From: Myxococcus guangdongensis
GTDB taxonomy: Bacteria; Myxococcota; Myxococcia; Myxococcales; Myxococcaceae
Direction of reading: 5' to 3'
NCBI RefSeq assembly: GCF_024198255.1
Contig: NZ_JAJVKW010000016.1
Span: 179,434 to 243,433, forward strand
DNA: 64,000 bases
Within the stretch, counting starts at the first letter, position 1, and every line of letters starts with the position of its first letter. The position numbers were made by a program, and so were the translations under genes. Of the stretch, positions 45,501 through 53,870 are shown piece by piece. Below the pieces are notes generated by a model that was not told where the DNA came from, did no database searches, and saw only the letters and a list, made by a program, of their open reading frames with translations.

Positions 45501-48500
45501 CGCATCCAGGCGCGGATGGGGACGGAGCGCGTGGCGGGGAAGGCGGGCGTGCTTCCGCCGCTCGTCCCGATTCCTCGCGACGGAGAGCTGCCGCTGTCCG
45601 TGGTGCAGGAGCGCGTCTGCGCGCTGGAGCAGGCGCTCCCTGGCAACCCCGCGCTGAACATGTCGGCGACGCTGCGGCTGTCCGGTGTGCTCGACGTGGA
45701 GCTGTTGAAGCGCTCCCTGGAGGCCATCGCCCGTCGGCACGAAGCGCTGCGCACGACGTATCCCATCATCGGCGGGCGCACGGTGCAGCGCGTCTCCGTC
45801 GAGCCCCGGGTTCCTCTCGTCGTCGACTCGTTGAAGGCGCTCTCCCCGGAGGCGCGTGAGGCGCGGTGGCGCGAACGGGTCTACGAGGAGATGGCCCGGC
45901 CGTTCGACCTCGCCCAGGGCCCGGTGGTGCGCGCCCGGCTGCTCGAGCTGGAAGAGCGCGAGTACGTCCTGGTCGTCTCGGTCCACCACGTGGTGTGTGA
46001 CACGTGGTCCCTGGTGGTGATTGGCGGCGAGCTGGGGGCCTTCTACGGCGCCTTCCAGCGGGGCGAGCCCGCGCCGCTCCCCGCGCTGTCCATCCAGTAC
46101 ATCGACTACGCGGCCTGGCAGCAGAAGGCGCTGCTGTCGGGGGCCTTCGCGGAGCAGACGCAGGCGTGGCGGGAGCGATTGGTGGAGCTGCCCGGGCCGC
46201 TGGACCTGCCCGTGGACCTGCCCCCCACCGAGGGACCCGCGCTGAGTGGTCGGCGCAGGAACGTCGGCTTCCCCGAGGCGCTGACGGGCGCGGTGCATGC
46301 GCTGGCGAAGCGTGAGGGCGTCACCCCGTTCATGGTGCTGCTCGCCTCGTGGAAGGGGTTGCTGGCCCGCTGGGCGGGGCGCGACGACATCGTGGTGGGG
46401 ACGCCCATCGGCAATCGGAGTCGCCCGGAGCTCGAGCCGCTCATCGGCTACGTGGCGCACGCGGTGCCGCTGCGCACGGACCTGTCGGGAGACCCGACGT
46501 TCCGCGAGCTGATCGGCCGGGTGCGGGACGTGGTGGTGGAGGCGTACTCCCAGCCGGACGTGCCCTACGAGCACCTCATCCGCGAGGTGGAGCCTTCACG
46601 CAACCCGGGGCGTGAGCGCGTCTTCGACACGCTCTTCATCCTGCACCCCCGCTTCGACGCGAACCTGGAGCTGCCCGGTCTTCGGATGCGCATCGTCGAG
46701 GTGGAGGATGGGCCGGCGCAGTTCGGCAACGTGTTGTCGCCGCTCTCGGTGTCGATGGGCGAGGACGCGGGCGGCTTCACCGGCACGCTCGACTATGCGT
46801 CGGAGCGCTTCGCGCCGGAGACGATGGCGCGGCTCGTCTCGCACTGGACGTCGCTGCTGACGGCGGCGGTGGAGGACCCCGAGCAGCGGCTCTCCTCGCT
46901 CCCGCTGGAGCACGTGGCGCCGAAGGCCCTGGTGCGCACGCACGAGGAGCCGCGGACACTCGCCGCGCTGTTGGATGCCCGGTCCTCGGAGGCGCTCGAC
47001 CGCGTGGCGCTGTCGGTGGAGGGCGGCGCGGACGTCACGTGGCGGGAGCTGCGCTCGGAGGCGAAGCGCCTGGCGTCGGAGTTGCGCGCGAAGGGCGTGA
47101 AGCCCGAGGTGCTGGTCGCCGTCTGCCTGGAGCCGTCGGTGGAGCGCGTGGTGGCGCTCTGGGCGGTGATGGAGGCGGGAGGCGCGTACGTGCTCCTCGG
47201 TGTGCCGCAGCTCAAGGAGTTGTCCGCGCTGGCGCCCGAGGGGAGCCCACCGCCGGTGCTGCTGACGCACGAGCGGTTGCAGACGAGCCTCCCGTTGGAC
47301 CCGAACCGCGTCATCCAGGTCCGGATGTCCTCGCAGCTCGACATGCCGCGTGCCTTCAAGCTCTTTCCGGTGCTGCCGTCGCAGATGCCCCCGGAGACGA
47401 TGGTCTGCCTGGAGACGCTCGTCGCGCCCTCGGGCGAACGGCTGCGCGCCGTGCACACGGTGCGGACGGTGGATGGGCTGTTCCGACGTCTCGATGGGGA
47501 CGGCGTGGCCGGGGAGGGGACGTGGCTCGCCGCGGAGGAGGCGGGCACACCGGGCACGGGCCTGGAGCTGTTGTGGGCGCTGACGCGAGGCCTGCGCGTG
47601 GTGCTGCCGTCGGAGCGGGCGAGACTGGTGTTCTCGTCGGCGAGGCCCGCGGGTGAGCGGCCCGGTCCGGACTTCAGCCTGTCCTTCTTCGCCAACGATG
47701 AGGACTCACTGGGAGGCCGCAAGTACCGGCTGTTGCTGGAGGGCGCGAAGTACGCGGACACGCATGGCTTCTCCGCGATGTGGACGCCGGAGCGGCACTT
47801 CCACTCCTTCGGAGGGCTGTACCCGAGACCCGCGGTGGTGGGCGCGGGCGTGGCCACGGTGACGGAGCGACTGGGCATCCGCGCCGGCAGCGTGGTGTTG
47901 CCGCTGCATGACCCCGTCCTCGTCGCCGAGGAGTGGTCCGTCCTGGACAACCTGTCCAACGGCCGCGTGGGTGTGTCCTTCGCCTCGGGCTGGCACGCGA
48001 ACGACTTCGTCTTCGCGCCGGACCGCTACGCGAAGCGCAAGGAGGTCATGTTCAAGGGCATCGAGGAGGTGCGCACGCTGTGGCGTGGCGGCTCGGTGCT
48101 CCGGCGCAACGGCGCGGGGGACGAGGTGGAGGTGTCCCTGCGCCCGCGTCCCGTGCAGAAGGAGCTGCCCTTCTGGCTCACGGCGGCGGGGAGTCCGGAC
48201 ACGTTCCGCATGGCGGGCGAGCTGGGGGCCTACGTCCTCACGAACCTGATGGGGCAGAACCTGGAGGACCTGGCCTCGAAGGTGGCGCTCTACCGCGAGG
48301 CCTGGCGGCAGCACGGCCACCCGGGCCGGGGCCACGTCAGCCTCATGATGCACGCGTACCTGGGGACGGACGAGGCCGAGGTCCGTCGTCGCGTGCGCAA
48401 GCCGTTGCTCGATTACTTCCGCAGCTCGGTGGACATCCTCCAGGCCTTCGCGTCCAGCCTCGGGATGAAGGGGGACATGCGCACGCTGACGAACGCGGAC

Positions 48501-51500
48501 GTGGATGCCCTGCTGGAGCACGGGCTCACGCGCTACGTGGAGGAGGGCGGCCTGTTCGGCACCCCCGACACGTGTGGCCCGGTGGTGGAGCGGGTGAGGA
48601 AGCTCGACGTGGACGAGGTGGCCTGCCTCGTGGACTTCGGCGTCGAGGTGGAGGCGACCCTCGAGGGGCTCGTGCACCTGAACACGCTGCGGCGTCGGTA
48701 TTCACCGAGGCCCTCGGCGGCGATTCCGGGCGTGGCCATCCAGGAGGGCCCGGGGGCCGCCGTGTCGCTGCTCGCGTTGGTGAGGCAGACGAAGGCGACG
48801 CACCTGCATGTCACGGCGTCGCTGGCGCGCGCGCTGGCGGAGCTGCCGGACGCCTCCGAGGCCCTGAGCCCGGTCCGTCACGTCCTGGTCGAGGAGGCGA
48901 AGGAGGACGTCACCGCCGCGTTGGCGAACCTGCTCTCCGCCGAGGTGTCCCGGCGTGACCCGCTGTTCGGTGTGGGCGCCTGGATTCGCTCGGGAGCGAC
49001 GGAGGACTCTGGCTGGGAGGTGCTCGATACGGAGGGCCGTCCGGTGCCGGTGGGGGTCGTGGGCGAGCTGGTCGTCACGGGTGATCGTGCGCCTCGGGGG
49101 CTCTGGAACGCACCCACCACCTCCTCGCTGCGGGTGCTCTCCGGAGCCGTCACGGGCTTCTCGCTGGGCCGCAGGGCGCGTCGTCGCCTGGATGGAACGG
49201 TGGAGCTGCTGGCGCCTGTTCGGGCGCCGTCGCGTCGACCGAAGCCTCCCCGTGTCGCCGCGCAGTCCGCGGCACCGGCGAAGCGCGAGGGGCCGCCGCC
49301 CATCCCGCGCATCTCGCGCGAGCAGCCGCTGGCGCTCTCGTTCGCGCAGCAGCGCCTCTGGTACCTGGACCGCCTGGAGCCGGGGAACGTCGCGTACAAC
49401 AACTCGGTGATGCTGTCGCTGAGTGGGCCGGTCGACGCTGGCGCGCTCCATCGAGCCCTGGAGGAAGTCGTGCGGCGCCACGAGGCGCTCCGGACCACCT
49501 TCTCCATGTCCGAATCGGGCGCGGTGCAGCACATCGTCGCGCCGGGGCCGCTGCCTCTCCCGCTCTCCACGCGTGAAGAGGGTGTGTCGGTGGAGTCCTG
49601 GGCCAGGACCGAGGCGCGCAAGCCGTTCGACCTGGAGCAGGGACCGCTGTTCCGCACGTCGCTGCTGCGCGTCGATGAGCACGAGCACGTGCTGCTCATC
49701 GTGATGCACCACATCGTCTCGGACGGTTGGTCCTCGGGCGTGTTGTTCCACGAGCTGGCCACGCTGTACGCGGCGTTCATCGAGGGCCAACAGGCCACGC
49801 TGCCCGCGCTGCCGGTGCAGTACGCGGACTACGCGGCCTGGCAGCTGGAGTGGATGCGAGGCCCCGAGCTCGCGGCCGAGCAGACCTGGTGGCGGGACGT
49901 CCTCGCGGACGTGCCCGTGCTGAGACTGCCGACGGACCGCCCGCGTCCGCCCGTGCAGACGTATCCGGGGGCGCGTCACGCGCTCAGCATCCCCCGTGCG
50001 CTCACCGAGTCCCTGACGTCCATGGGGCGACGCGAGGGCGCCACGCCCTTCATGGTGTTGATGGCCGCGTGGCAGACGCTGCTCCATGCGTACTCGGGGC
50101 AGGACGACTTCGCGGTGGGCACTCCCGTGGCGGGTCGCAACCGGCCGGAGGTGGAGCCGCTCATCGGCTGCTTCATCAACTCCATCGCCCTGCGCGCGGA
50201 CCTGTCGGGTGACCCCACGCTGACGGAGGTCATCGGACGGGTGCGTCGCGCGGCGCTCGGTGGCTTCGGGCACCAGGAGGTGCCGTTCGAGAAGCTGGTG
50301 GACGCGCTGCACGTGGCTCGCGACTTGAGCCACACGCCCATCTTCCAGACCATGTTGGTGCTGCACAACACACCGCCCATCGAGCTGTCCATGGCGGGGC
50401 TGCGCCTGGGGAGCCAGGTGGTCCACACCGGCTTCACCAAGCTGGACCTCACTTTGGAGCTGGTGGAGTCCAAGGACGGCCTGTCCGGAGGCATCGAGTA
50501 CAACACCGACCTCTTCGACGCGGAGACCATCAGCCGCCTCTCCGGTCATCTGGTGCGGCTGCTGGAGCAACTGGCCGCGCGTCCCGAGCAGCGGGTCTCC
50601 CAGCTCAGCCTCCTGTCCGAGGCCGAGCGTCACCAGCTCCTGGTGGAGTGGGGGCCGACGTCCCTGCCGGAGCCCACGTCGGCGGAGACGGTGTCGTCGC
50701 GCTTCGCGGCGCGGGCCGCGAGTGCTCCGGACGCCGTGGCGGTGGAGGACGACTCGCGCCGGCTCACGTACCGGGAGGTGGAGGCGCTCTCCTCGCGACT
50801 GGCCTCGGCGGTGAGCGCGTTGGGGGCGGGGCAGGGCGCGGTGGTGGCGCTTGCGTTGGCCCAGCCCACGGACGTGGTGGCGGCGATGCTCGGCGTGCTG
50901 CGCGCTGGAGCGGCGGTGGTGGTGCTGGACCTGGAGCATCCGGCGGAGCGGCTTTCGCGAATCCTCGAGGACACGAAGGCCTCCGTGGTGGTGACGTCCG
51001 GCGCCTGGCGTGCACGGGTGCCCGAGCGCGAGGGCCTGTCGGTGGTGACGGTGGAGTCGCTGCCGGAGCGCGTCGGTGCGCTGCCTCCGCTGCCTGAGCC
51101 GCATCACGCGGCCTGCGTCGTCTACACGTCGGGTTCGACGGGGCGCCCGCGCGGCGTGGTCATCGAACATCGTCAGTTGGTGTCCGCCACGCGGGCCCGA
51201 CACGCGGTGTACGGGGCTCCAGGCGTTGTGCTGTCCCTGGCGCCGTTCACCTTCGATGCCTCCCTGGCGGGCCTGTTCTGGTCGCTCTTCGAGGGCGGCA
51301 CGCTGCGCTACCCCGACGTGGAGGAGCGCGAGGACCCGAGGAAGCTGGCGGAGTTGGTGGCGAGGGCGCGCGTCACGCACCTCATCTCCGTGCCGGCGCT
51401 CTATGCGCAGGTGCTCGCGGCGGCGCCCGCGGGCGGGCTGTCGGGCCTGCGCGCGGTGAGCGTGGGGGGCGAGGCCTGCGCGGTGGAGCTGGCGCAGGCG

Positions 51501-53870
51501 CATCATGAAGCCCTGCCCACGGTGCCGCTGTTCAACGAGTACGGCCCCACCGAGGCGACCATCTGGAGCACGGTGCACCGTGTCCAGAAGGACGAGCAGG
51601 GCAGTGTGCCCATCGGCCGCGCGGTGCCGGGCGCAAGGGTGTACCTGCTCGACTCGCGGCGAGGGCTCGCGTTGCCCGGCGCACCGGGAGAGGTGTACGT
51701 CGGCGGCGGCGGTGTCGCGCGAGGCTACCTCGGTCAGCCCGAGCTCACCGCCGAGCGCTTCGGAGTGGACCCGTTCGACGCGCGTCCCGGCGCGCGCATG
51801 TACCGCACCGGTGACGTGGCGCGCTGGCGTCGGGATGGGACGCTGGAGTTCCTGGGGCGCGCGGATTCGCAGGTGAAGGTGCGTGGCTTCCGCATCGAGC
51901 CCGGTGAGGTCGAAGCGGCGCTGCTCGCGAATCCGGAGGTCCGAGAGGTCGCGGTGGTCGCGCGAGCGGACGGTGGGCCGAAGCGACTGGTGGCCTACGT
52001 GGTGGCCTCCGCAGCCGAGCCGGGAGAGGCCGTGTCGTCGGGAGTGCTGAAGTCCTGGCTGCTCTCGCGGCTGCCGCCCTACATGGTGCCGTCGACGTAT
52101 GTGGCGCTCGCGTCGTTGCCGCGCACGCGGCACGGCAAGGTGGACACGCGCGCGCTGCCGGCGCCCGAGTCCCAGGTGACGAAGTCGACGAGCACGTCGA
52201 GCGCGGGGCCTCGCACCGAGGTGGAGGAGCGGCTCGCGGCGCTGTGGAAGGAAGTGCTCAACGTGGACCGCGTCGGCATCCACGATGACTTCTTCGAGCT
52301 GGGAGGAGACTCCATCCTCGGCTTGCAGATCGTCACGCGCGCGCGCGCCGCCGGGCTCGAGCTGTCACCGAAGCAGCTCTTCCAGAACCCCACGGTGGCG
52401 AGGCTCGCCGCGGTGGCGGGGACGCGGCTCACGGTGCAGGCAGAGCAGGGTCCCGTCGTGGGCCCGGTGGCCCTCACGCCCATCCAGCGCTGGTTCTTCG
52501 AGCTGGAGCTGGAGGACCCCGACCACTGGAACATGTCGCTGATGTTCCAGTCGCGCACGCCGTTGGACCCGGCGCTGCTGGAGCGTGCCCTGGCGCACGT
52601 GGTGGAGCACCACGACGCGCTCCGCCTGCGCTACGCCAGGACGGCGGACGGCTGGCATCAGACGTCCGAGGCTCCCGGGGCGCCCATCTCGCTGGAGCGC
52701 GTGGACCTGTCCGACGTGCCGCGCGAGGCCCTGACGAGCACGTTGGAGCAGCGGGCGATGGCGCTTCAGCAGTCGCTCTCGTTGGACGGCCCCATGCTTC
52801 GGGCCGCGTTGCTGGAGCCCGGAGCTGGCCAGCCCGTGCGCCTGTTGCTGGCGGTCCACCACCTCGTGGTGGACGCGGTGTCGTGGCGAATCCTGGTGGA
52901 GGACCTGGCCACGGCGTATGCGCGACTCACCGAGGGCGCGCCGGTGCGACTGCCGCCGAAGACGACCTCGTACCAGGCCTGGGCGCGAGGCCTGGAGGCG
53001 CTGGCGGGCTCGGAGAAGTTGGGCGCGGAGCGCACGTGGTGGCGCGAGCGCCCGTGGTCGGAGGTGGCGCGGCTGCCTCGGGATTTCCAGGAGGGCGGCA
53101 ACACCGAGGCCACGGCGCGCACGGTGCAGGTGTCGCTGGATGCGGAGCAGACGAAGTCGCTCCTGCACGACGTGCCGAAGGCGTGGCACACGCAGCCCCA
53201 GGACCCGTTGCTCACGGCCCTGGCGCAGGCGCTGTCCGCGTGGACGGAGCGGGGTGTCGCGCTGGTCGACGTGGAGGGCCATGGTCGCGAGGAGGTGCTC
53301 CCGGGCGTGGACGTGTCGCGCACGGTGGGCTGGTTCACGCGCATCTTCCCCGCGCTGTTGGACGTGCGTGAAGCGAGAGGGCCCGGTGAGGCGCTGCGCG
53401 GCGTGAAGGAGTCGCTGCGCGCGGTGCCGACGCAGGGCATGGGCTGGGGGCTCCTGCGCTACGTGGCGCGGGACACCGCGCTGGCGGAGCTGCCCCGGGC
53501 GGAGGTCGGCTTCAATCACCTGGGACAGGTGGATGGCCTCGTGGGCGGAGAGGGACCCTTCACGCTCGCACCGGAGAGCGAGGGCGTGCGGCAGCGCGCG
53601 GCGAGCTCACGTCGGCCGTACCTGTTGGATGTGACGAGCGTGGTGCGCGAGGGCCGGCTGGAGGTGACGTGGACCTTCAGTGAGGCGGTGCACCGTCGTG
53701 AGACGGTGACGCGAGTGGCGGAGGACTTCGTGGCGCGACTGGTGGCCTTGATCCAGGCCTCGAGCGCTCCGGACGCGGGCGGGCATTCGCCGTCCGACTT
53801 CCCCCTCGCGAAGGTGAAGCAGTCGCAACTCGACAAGCTGGCGGCGCGGTTCGGAAAGAAGACGCGATGA
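42513..53870 (+). CDS. Hybrid PKS-NRPS: KS-AT-ACP-C-A*(MOX)-C-A-PCP-E
   Basis: 3785 residues. KS (about 12-435) with active Cys182 in TACST, EAHGTGT and KTNVGHLD. AT (about 533-886) with GHSFGEY and HAFH, a malonyl-CoA signature. Carrier (about 927-1003, LGGNSL). C domain (about 1027-1463, HHVVCDTWS). A degenerate A domain split by a luciferase-like monooxygenase (1482-2243, separate entry). C (about 2273-2710, HHIVSDGWS), A (about 2727-3220, intact YTSGSTGRPRG and NEYGPTE; pocket read as DAASSGEIWK, no clear match), PCP (about 3231-3306, LGGDSI), E domain (about 3318-3773, HHLVVDAVSW, EGHGRE). No KR, so a beta-keto group should remain after the C2 extension. The last amino acid should become the D form. 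Stop overlaps the next ATG (ATGA). Confidence 0.93.
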   Translation: MADQDQTGGSGNDIAIIGMAGRFPGAANVRDFWRNLLDGVESISLLKPEELEVSPLVPESLRRHPDFVPMASVLEDADAFDAGFFDVPPREALWMDPQQRVFLECAHAALEDAAYDPARYTGKISLYAGAGPSLHTMGMLGQGQLDPASLYEVMGTSGENLATKASFKLRLRGESLAVYTACSTGLVAVHMACQSLLLRQSDIALAGAVRVSLPQRTGYLFQEGMILSPDGHCRAFDAKAAGTVPGNGAAAVVLKPLEDALRDGDHVYAVIRGSALNNDGGLKVGYTAPSVEGQADAIGEALAYAGLTADDIGYVEAHGTGTALGDPIEVAALTRAFRRDTDRKGYCGLGSVKTNVGHLDTAAGLVGLIKTALVLSEEELPPTLHFTTPNPSIDFANSPFTVVAERKRWPRGEVPRRAGVSSFGIGGTNAHAVLEEAPPREASVASTRPSQVVTLSARGEQALSASVRELADWLETASPDVSLADVAFTRNRGRGSFEHRLSVVATDRAELIKKLRGKNTPRVLEDVAAARERRVAFLLPGQGAQSLGMGRELYGAEPRFRETVDACLKELGPSLEKELRGVLLPGAGEEAAAREALKDPRLSLPALFCVEYALAKLWESWGVQAHALLGHSFGEYTAACLAGVLPLEDALTLVVTRGKLMARMPPGSMTAVGCAEEVVRPLITGTLSLAAVNAAERCVVSGPTAEVEALEQELLARGIAVMRLPAGHAFHSVAVEPLMDELKKVVSGLRLAAPRLPYVSSVTGTWIRPEEATDPAYWARQMRAPVRFADGMETLKQDGVAVFLEVGPDQALTALARMALTGHPGRVVPSLPRLNLKLSEHGVLMAAVGALWESGLALDWKQFYAHERRRRVSLPTYPFQRQRFALEAPTLPVATVATQPVAPVPVAEPLRVEPPRDDVAVPGDKVGPRTEVERGVLAIWRERLGRADFGIHDDFLELGGNSLMAAQMLTRLREAFPVQLPLSDLFEAPTVAGVAARIQARMGTERVAGKAGVLPPLVPIPRDGELPLSVVQERVCALEQALPGNPALNMSATLRLSGVLDVELLKRSLEAIARRHEALRTTYPIIGGRTVQRVSVEPRVPLVVDSLKALSPEAREARWRERVYEEMARPFDLAQGPVVRARLLELEEREYVLVVSVHHVVCDTWSLVVIGGELGAFYGAFQRGEPAPLPALSIQYIDYAAWQQKALLSGAFAEQTQAWRERLVELPGPLDLPVDLPPTEGPALSGRRRNVGFPEALTGAVHALAKREGVTPFMVLLASWKGLLARWAGRDDIVVGTPIGNRSRPELEPLIGYVAHAVPLRTDLSGDPTFRELIGRVRDVVVEAYSQPDVPYEHLIREVEPSRNPGRERVFDTLFILHPRFDANLELPGLRMRIVEVEDGPAQFGNVLSPLSVSMGEDAGGFTGTLDYASERFAPETMARLVSHWTSLLTAAVEDPEQRLSSLPLEHVAPKALVRTHEEPRTLAALLDARSSEALDRVALSVEGGADVTWRELRSEAKRLASELRAKGVKPEVLVAVCLEPSVERVVALWAVMEAGGAYVLLGVPQLKELSALAPEGSPPPVLLTHERLQTSLPLDPNRVIQVRMSSQLDMPRAFKLFPVLPSQMPPETMVCLETLVAPSGERLRAVHTVRTVDGLFRRLDGDGVAGEGTWLAAEEAGTPGTGLELLWALTRGLRVVLPSERARLVFSSARPAGERPGPDFSLSFFANDEDSLGGRKYRLLLEGAKYADTHGFSAMWTPERHFHSFGGLYPRPAVVGAGVATVTERLGIRAGSVVLPLHDPVLVAEEWSVLDNLSNGRVGVSFASGWHANDFVFAPDRYAKRKEVMFKGIEEVRTLWRGGSVLRRNGAGDEVEVSLRPRPVQKELPFWLTAAGSPDTFRMAGELGAYVLTNLMGQNLEDLASKVALYREAWRQHGHPGRGHVSLMMHAYLGTDEAEVRRRVRKPLLDYFRSSVDILQAFASSLGMKGDMRTLTNADVDALLEHGLTRYVEEGGLFGTPDTCGPVVERVRKLDVDEVACLVDFGVEVEATLEGLVHLNTLRRRYSPRPSAAIPGVAIQEGPGAAVSLLALVRQTKATHLHVTASLARALAELPDASEALSPVRHVLVEEAKEDVTAALANLLSAEVSRRDPLFGVGAWIRSGATEDSGWEVLDTEGRPVPVGVVGELVVTGDRAPRGLWNAPTTSSLRVLSGAVTGFSLGRRARRRLDGTVELLAPVRAPSRRPKPPRVAAQSAAPAKREGPPPIPRISREQPLALSFAQQRLWYLDRLEPGNVAYNNSVMLSLSGPVDAGALHRALEEVVRRHEALRTTFSMSESGAVQHIVAPGPLPLPLSTREEGVSVESWARTEARKPFDLEQGPLFRTSLLRVDEHEHVLLIVMHHIVSDGWSSGVLFHELATLYAAFIEGQQATLPALPVQYADYAAWQLEWMRGPELAAEQTWWRDVLADVPVLRLPTDRPRPPVQTYPGARHALSIPRALTESLTSMGRREGATPFMVLMAAWQTLLHAYSGQDDFAVGTPVAGRNRPEVEPLIGCFINSIALRADLSGDPTLTEVIGRVRRAALGGFGHQEVPFEKLVDALHVARDLSHTPIFQTMLVLHNTPPIELSMAGLRLGSQVVHTGFTKLDLTLELVESKDGLSGGIEYNTDLFDAETISRLSGHLVRLLEQLAARPEQRVSQLSLLSEAERHQLLVEWGPTSLPEPTSAETVSSRFAARAASAPDAVAVEDDSRRLTYREVEALSSRLASAVSALGAGQGAVVALALAQPTDVVAAMLGVLRAGAAVVVLDLEHPAERLSRILEDTKASVVVTSGAWRARVPEREGLSVVTVESLPERVGALPPLPEPHHAACVVYTSGSTGRPRGVVIEHRQLVSATRARHAVYGAPGVVLSLAPFTFDASLAGLFWSLFEGGTLRYPDVEEREDPRKLAELVARARVTHLISVPALYAQVLAAAPAGGLSGLRAVSVGGEACAVELAQAHHEALPTVPLFNEYGPTEATIWSTVHRVQKDEQGSVPIGRAVPGARVYLLDSRRGLALPGAPGEVYVGGGGVARGYLGQPELTAERFGVDPFDARPGARMYRTGDVARWRRDGTLEFLGRADSQVKVRGFRIEPGEVEAALLANPEVREVAVVARADGGPKRLVAYVVASAAEPGEAVSSGVLKSWLLSRLPPYMVPSTYVALASLPRTRHGKVDTRALPAPESQVTKSTSTSSAGPRTEVEERLAALWKEVLNVDRVGIHDDFFELGGDSILGLQIVTRARAAGLELSPKQLFQNPTVARLAAVAGTRLTVQAEQGPVVGPVALTPIQRWFFELELEDPDHWNMSLMFQSRTPLDPALLERALAHVVEHHDALRLRYARTADGWHQTSEAPGAPISLERVDLSDVPREALTSTLEQRAMALQQSLSLDGPMLRAALLEPGAGQPVRLLLAVHHLVVDAVSWRILVEDLATAYARLTEGAPVRLPPKTTSYQAWARGLEALAGSEKLGAERTWWRERPWSEVARLPRDFQEGGNTEATARTVQVSLDAEQTKSLLHDVPKAWHTQPQDPLLTALAQALSAWTERGVALVDVEGHGREEVLPGVDVSRTVGWFTRIFPALLDVREARGPGEALRGVKESLRAVPTQGMGWGLLRYVARDTALAELPRAEVGFNHLGQVDGLVGGEGPFTLAPESEGVRQRAASSRRPYLLDVTSVVREGRLEVTWTFSEAVHRRETVTRVAEDFVARLVALIQASSAPDAGGHSPSDFPLAKVKQSQLDKLAARFGKKTR
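46955..49245 (+). other. Pseudo-adenylation domain carrying a luciferase-like monooxygenase
   Basis: Part of the 42513-53870 gene, residues about 1482-2243. The first section keeps early A-domain motifs (VTWRELRSEAKRLASELRAKG, VMEAGGAYVLLG). Where A3 (YTSGSTGxPKG) should be, the chain reads LETLVAPSGERLRAV; where A4 (FDxS) should be, it reads EEAGTPGTGLELLWALTRG. Then comes a complete FMN-dependent luciferase-like domain (residues about 1721-2060: FSLSFFANDEDS, FSAMWTPERHFHSFGG, GVSFASGWHANDFVF). A-domain remnants resume (ATHLHVTASLARALAE, VGELVVTGDRAPRGLW, LDGTVELLAP), A5 is lost, A9-A10 with the catalytic Lys are missing, and no carrier follows. The insertion lies between A4 and A5, as I recall for the MtaG/MelG oxygenases of myxothiazol and melithiazol. 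Confidence 0.88.

Noticed and set aside
42360..46574. Antisense frame of 1404 codons opposite the NRPS/PKS genes
   Set aside because: It has the His/Arg/Gln/Leu-rich composition of a shadow frame in GC-rich DNA, spans a gene joint, and the plus strand has complete domain matches.
46955..49245. Counting this as a working adenylation module adding an amino acid
   Set aside because: The ATP-binding and catalytic-Lys motifs are missing and no carrier protein follows, so no residue is assigned.
48702..52283. Antisense frame of 1193 codons
   Set aside because: Shadow of the NRPS; no domain motifs and skewed composition.
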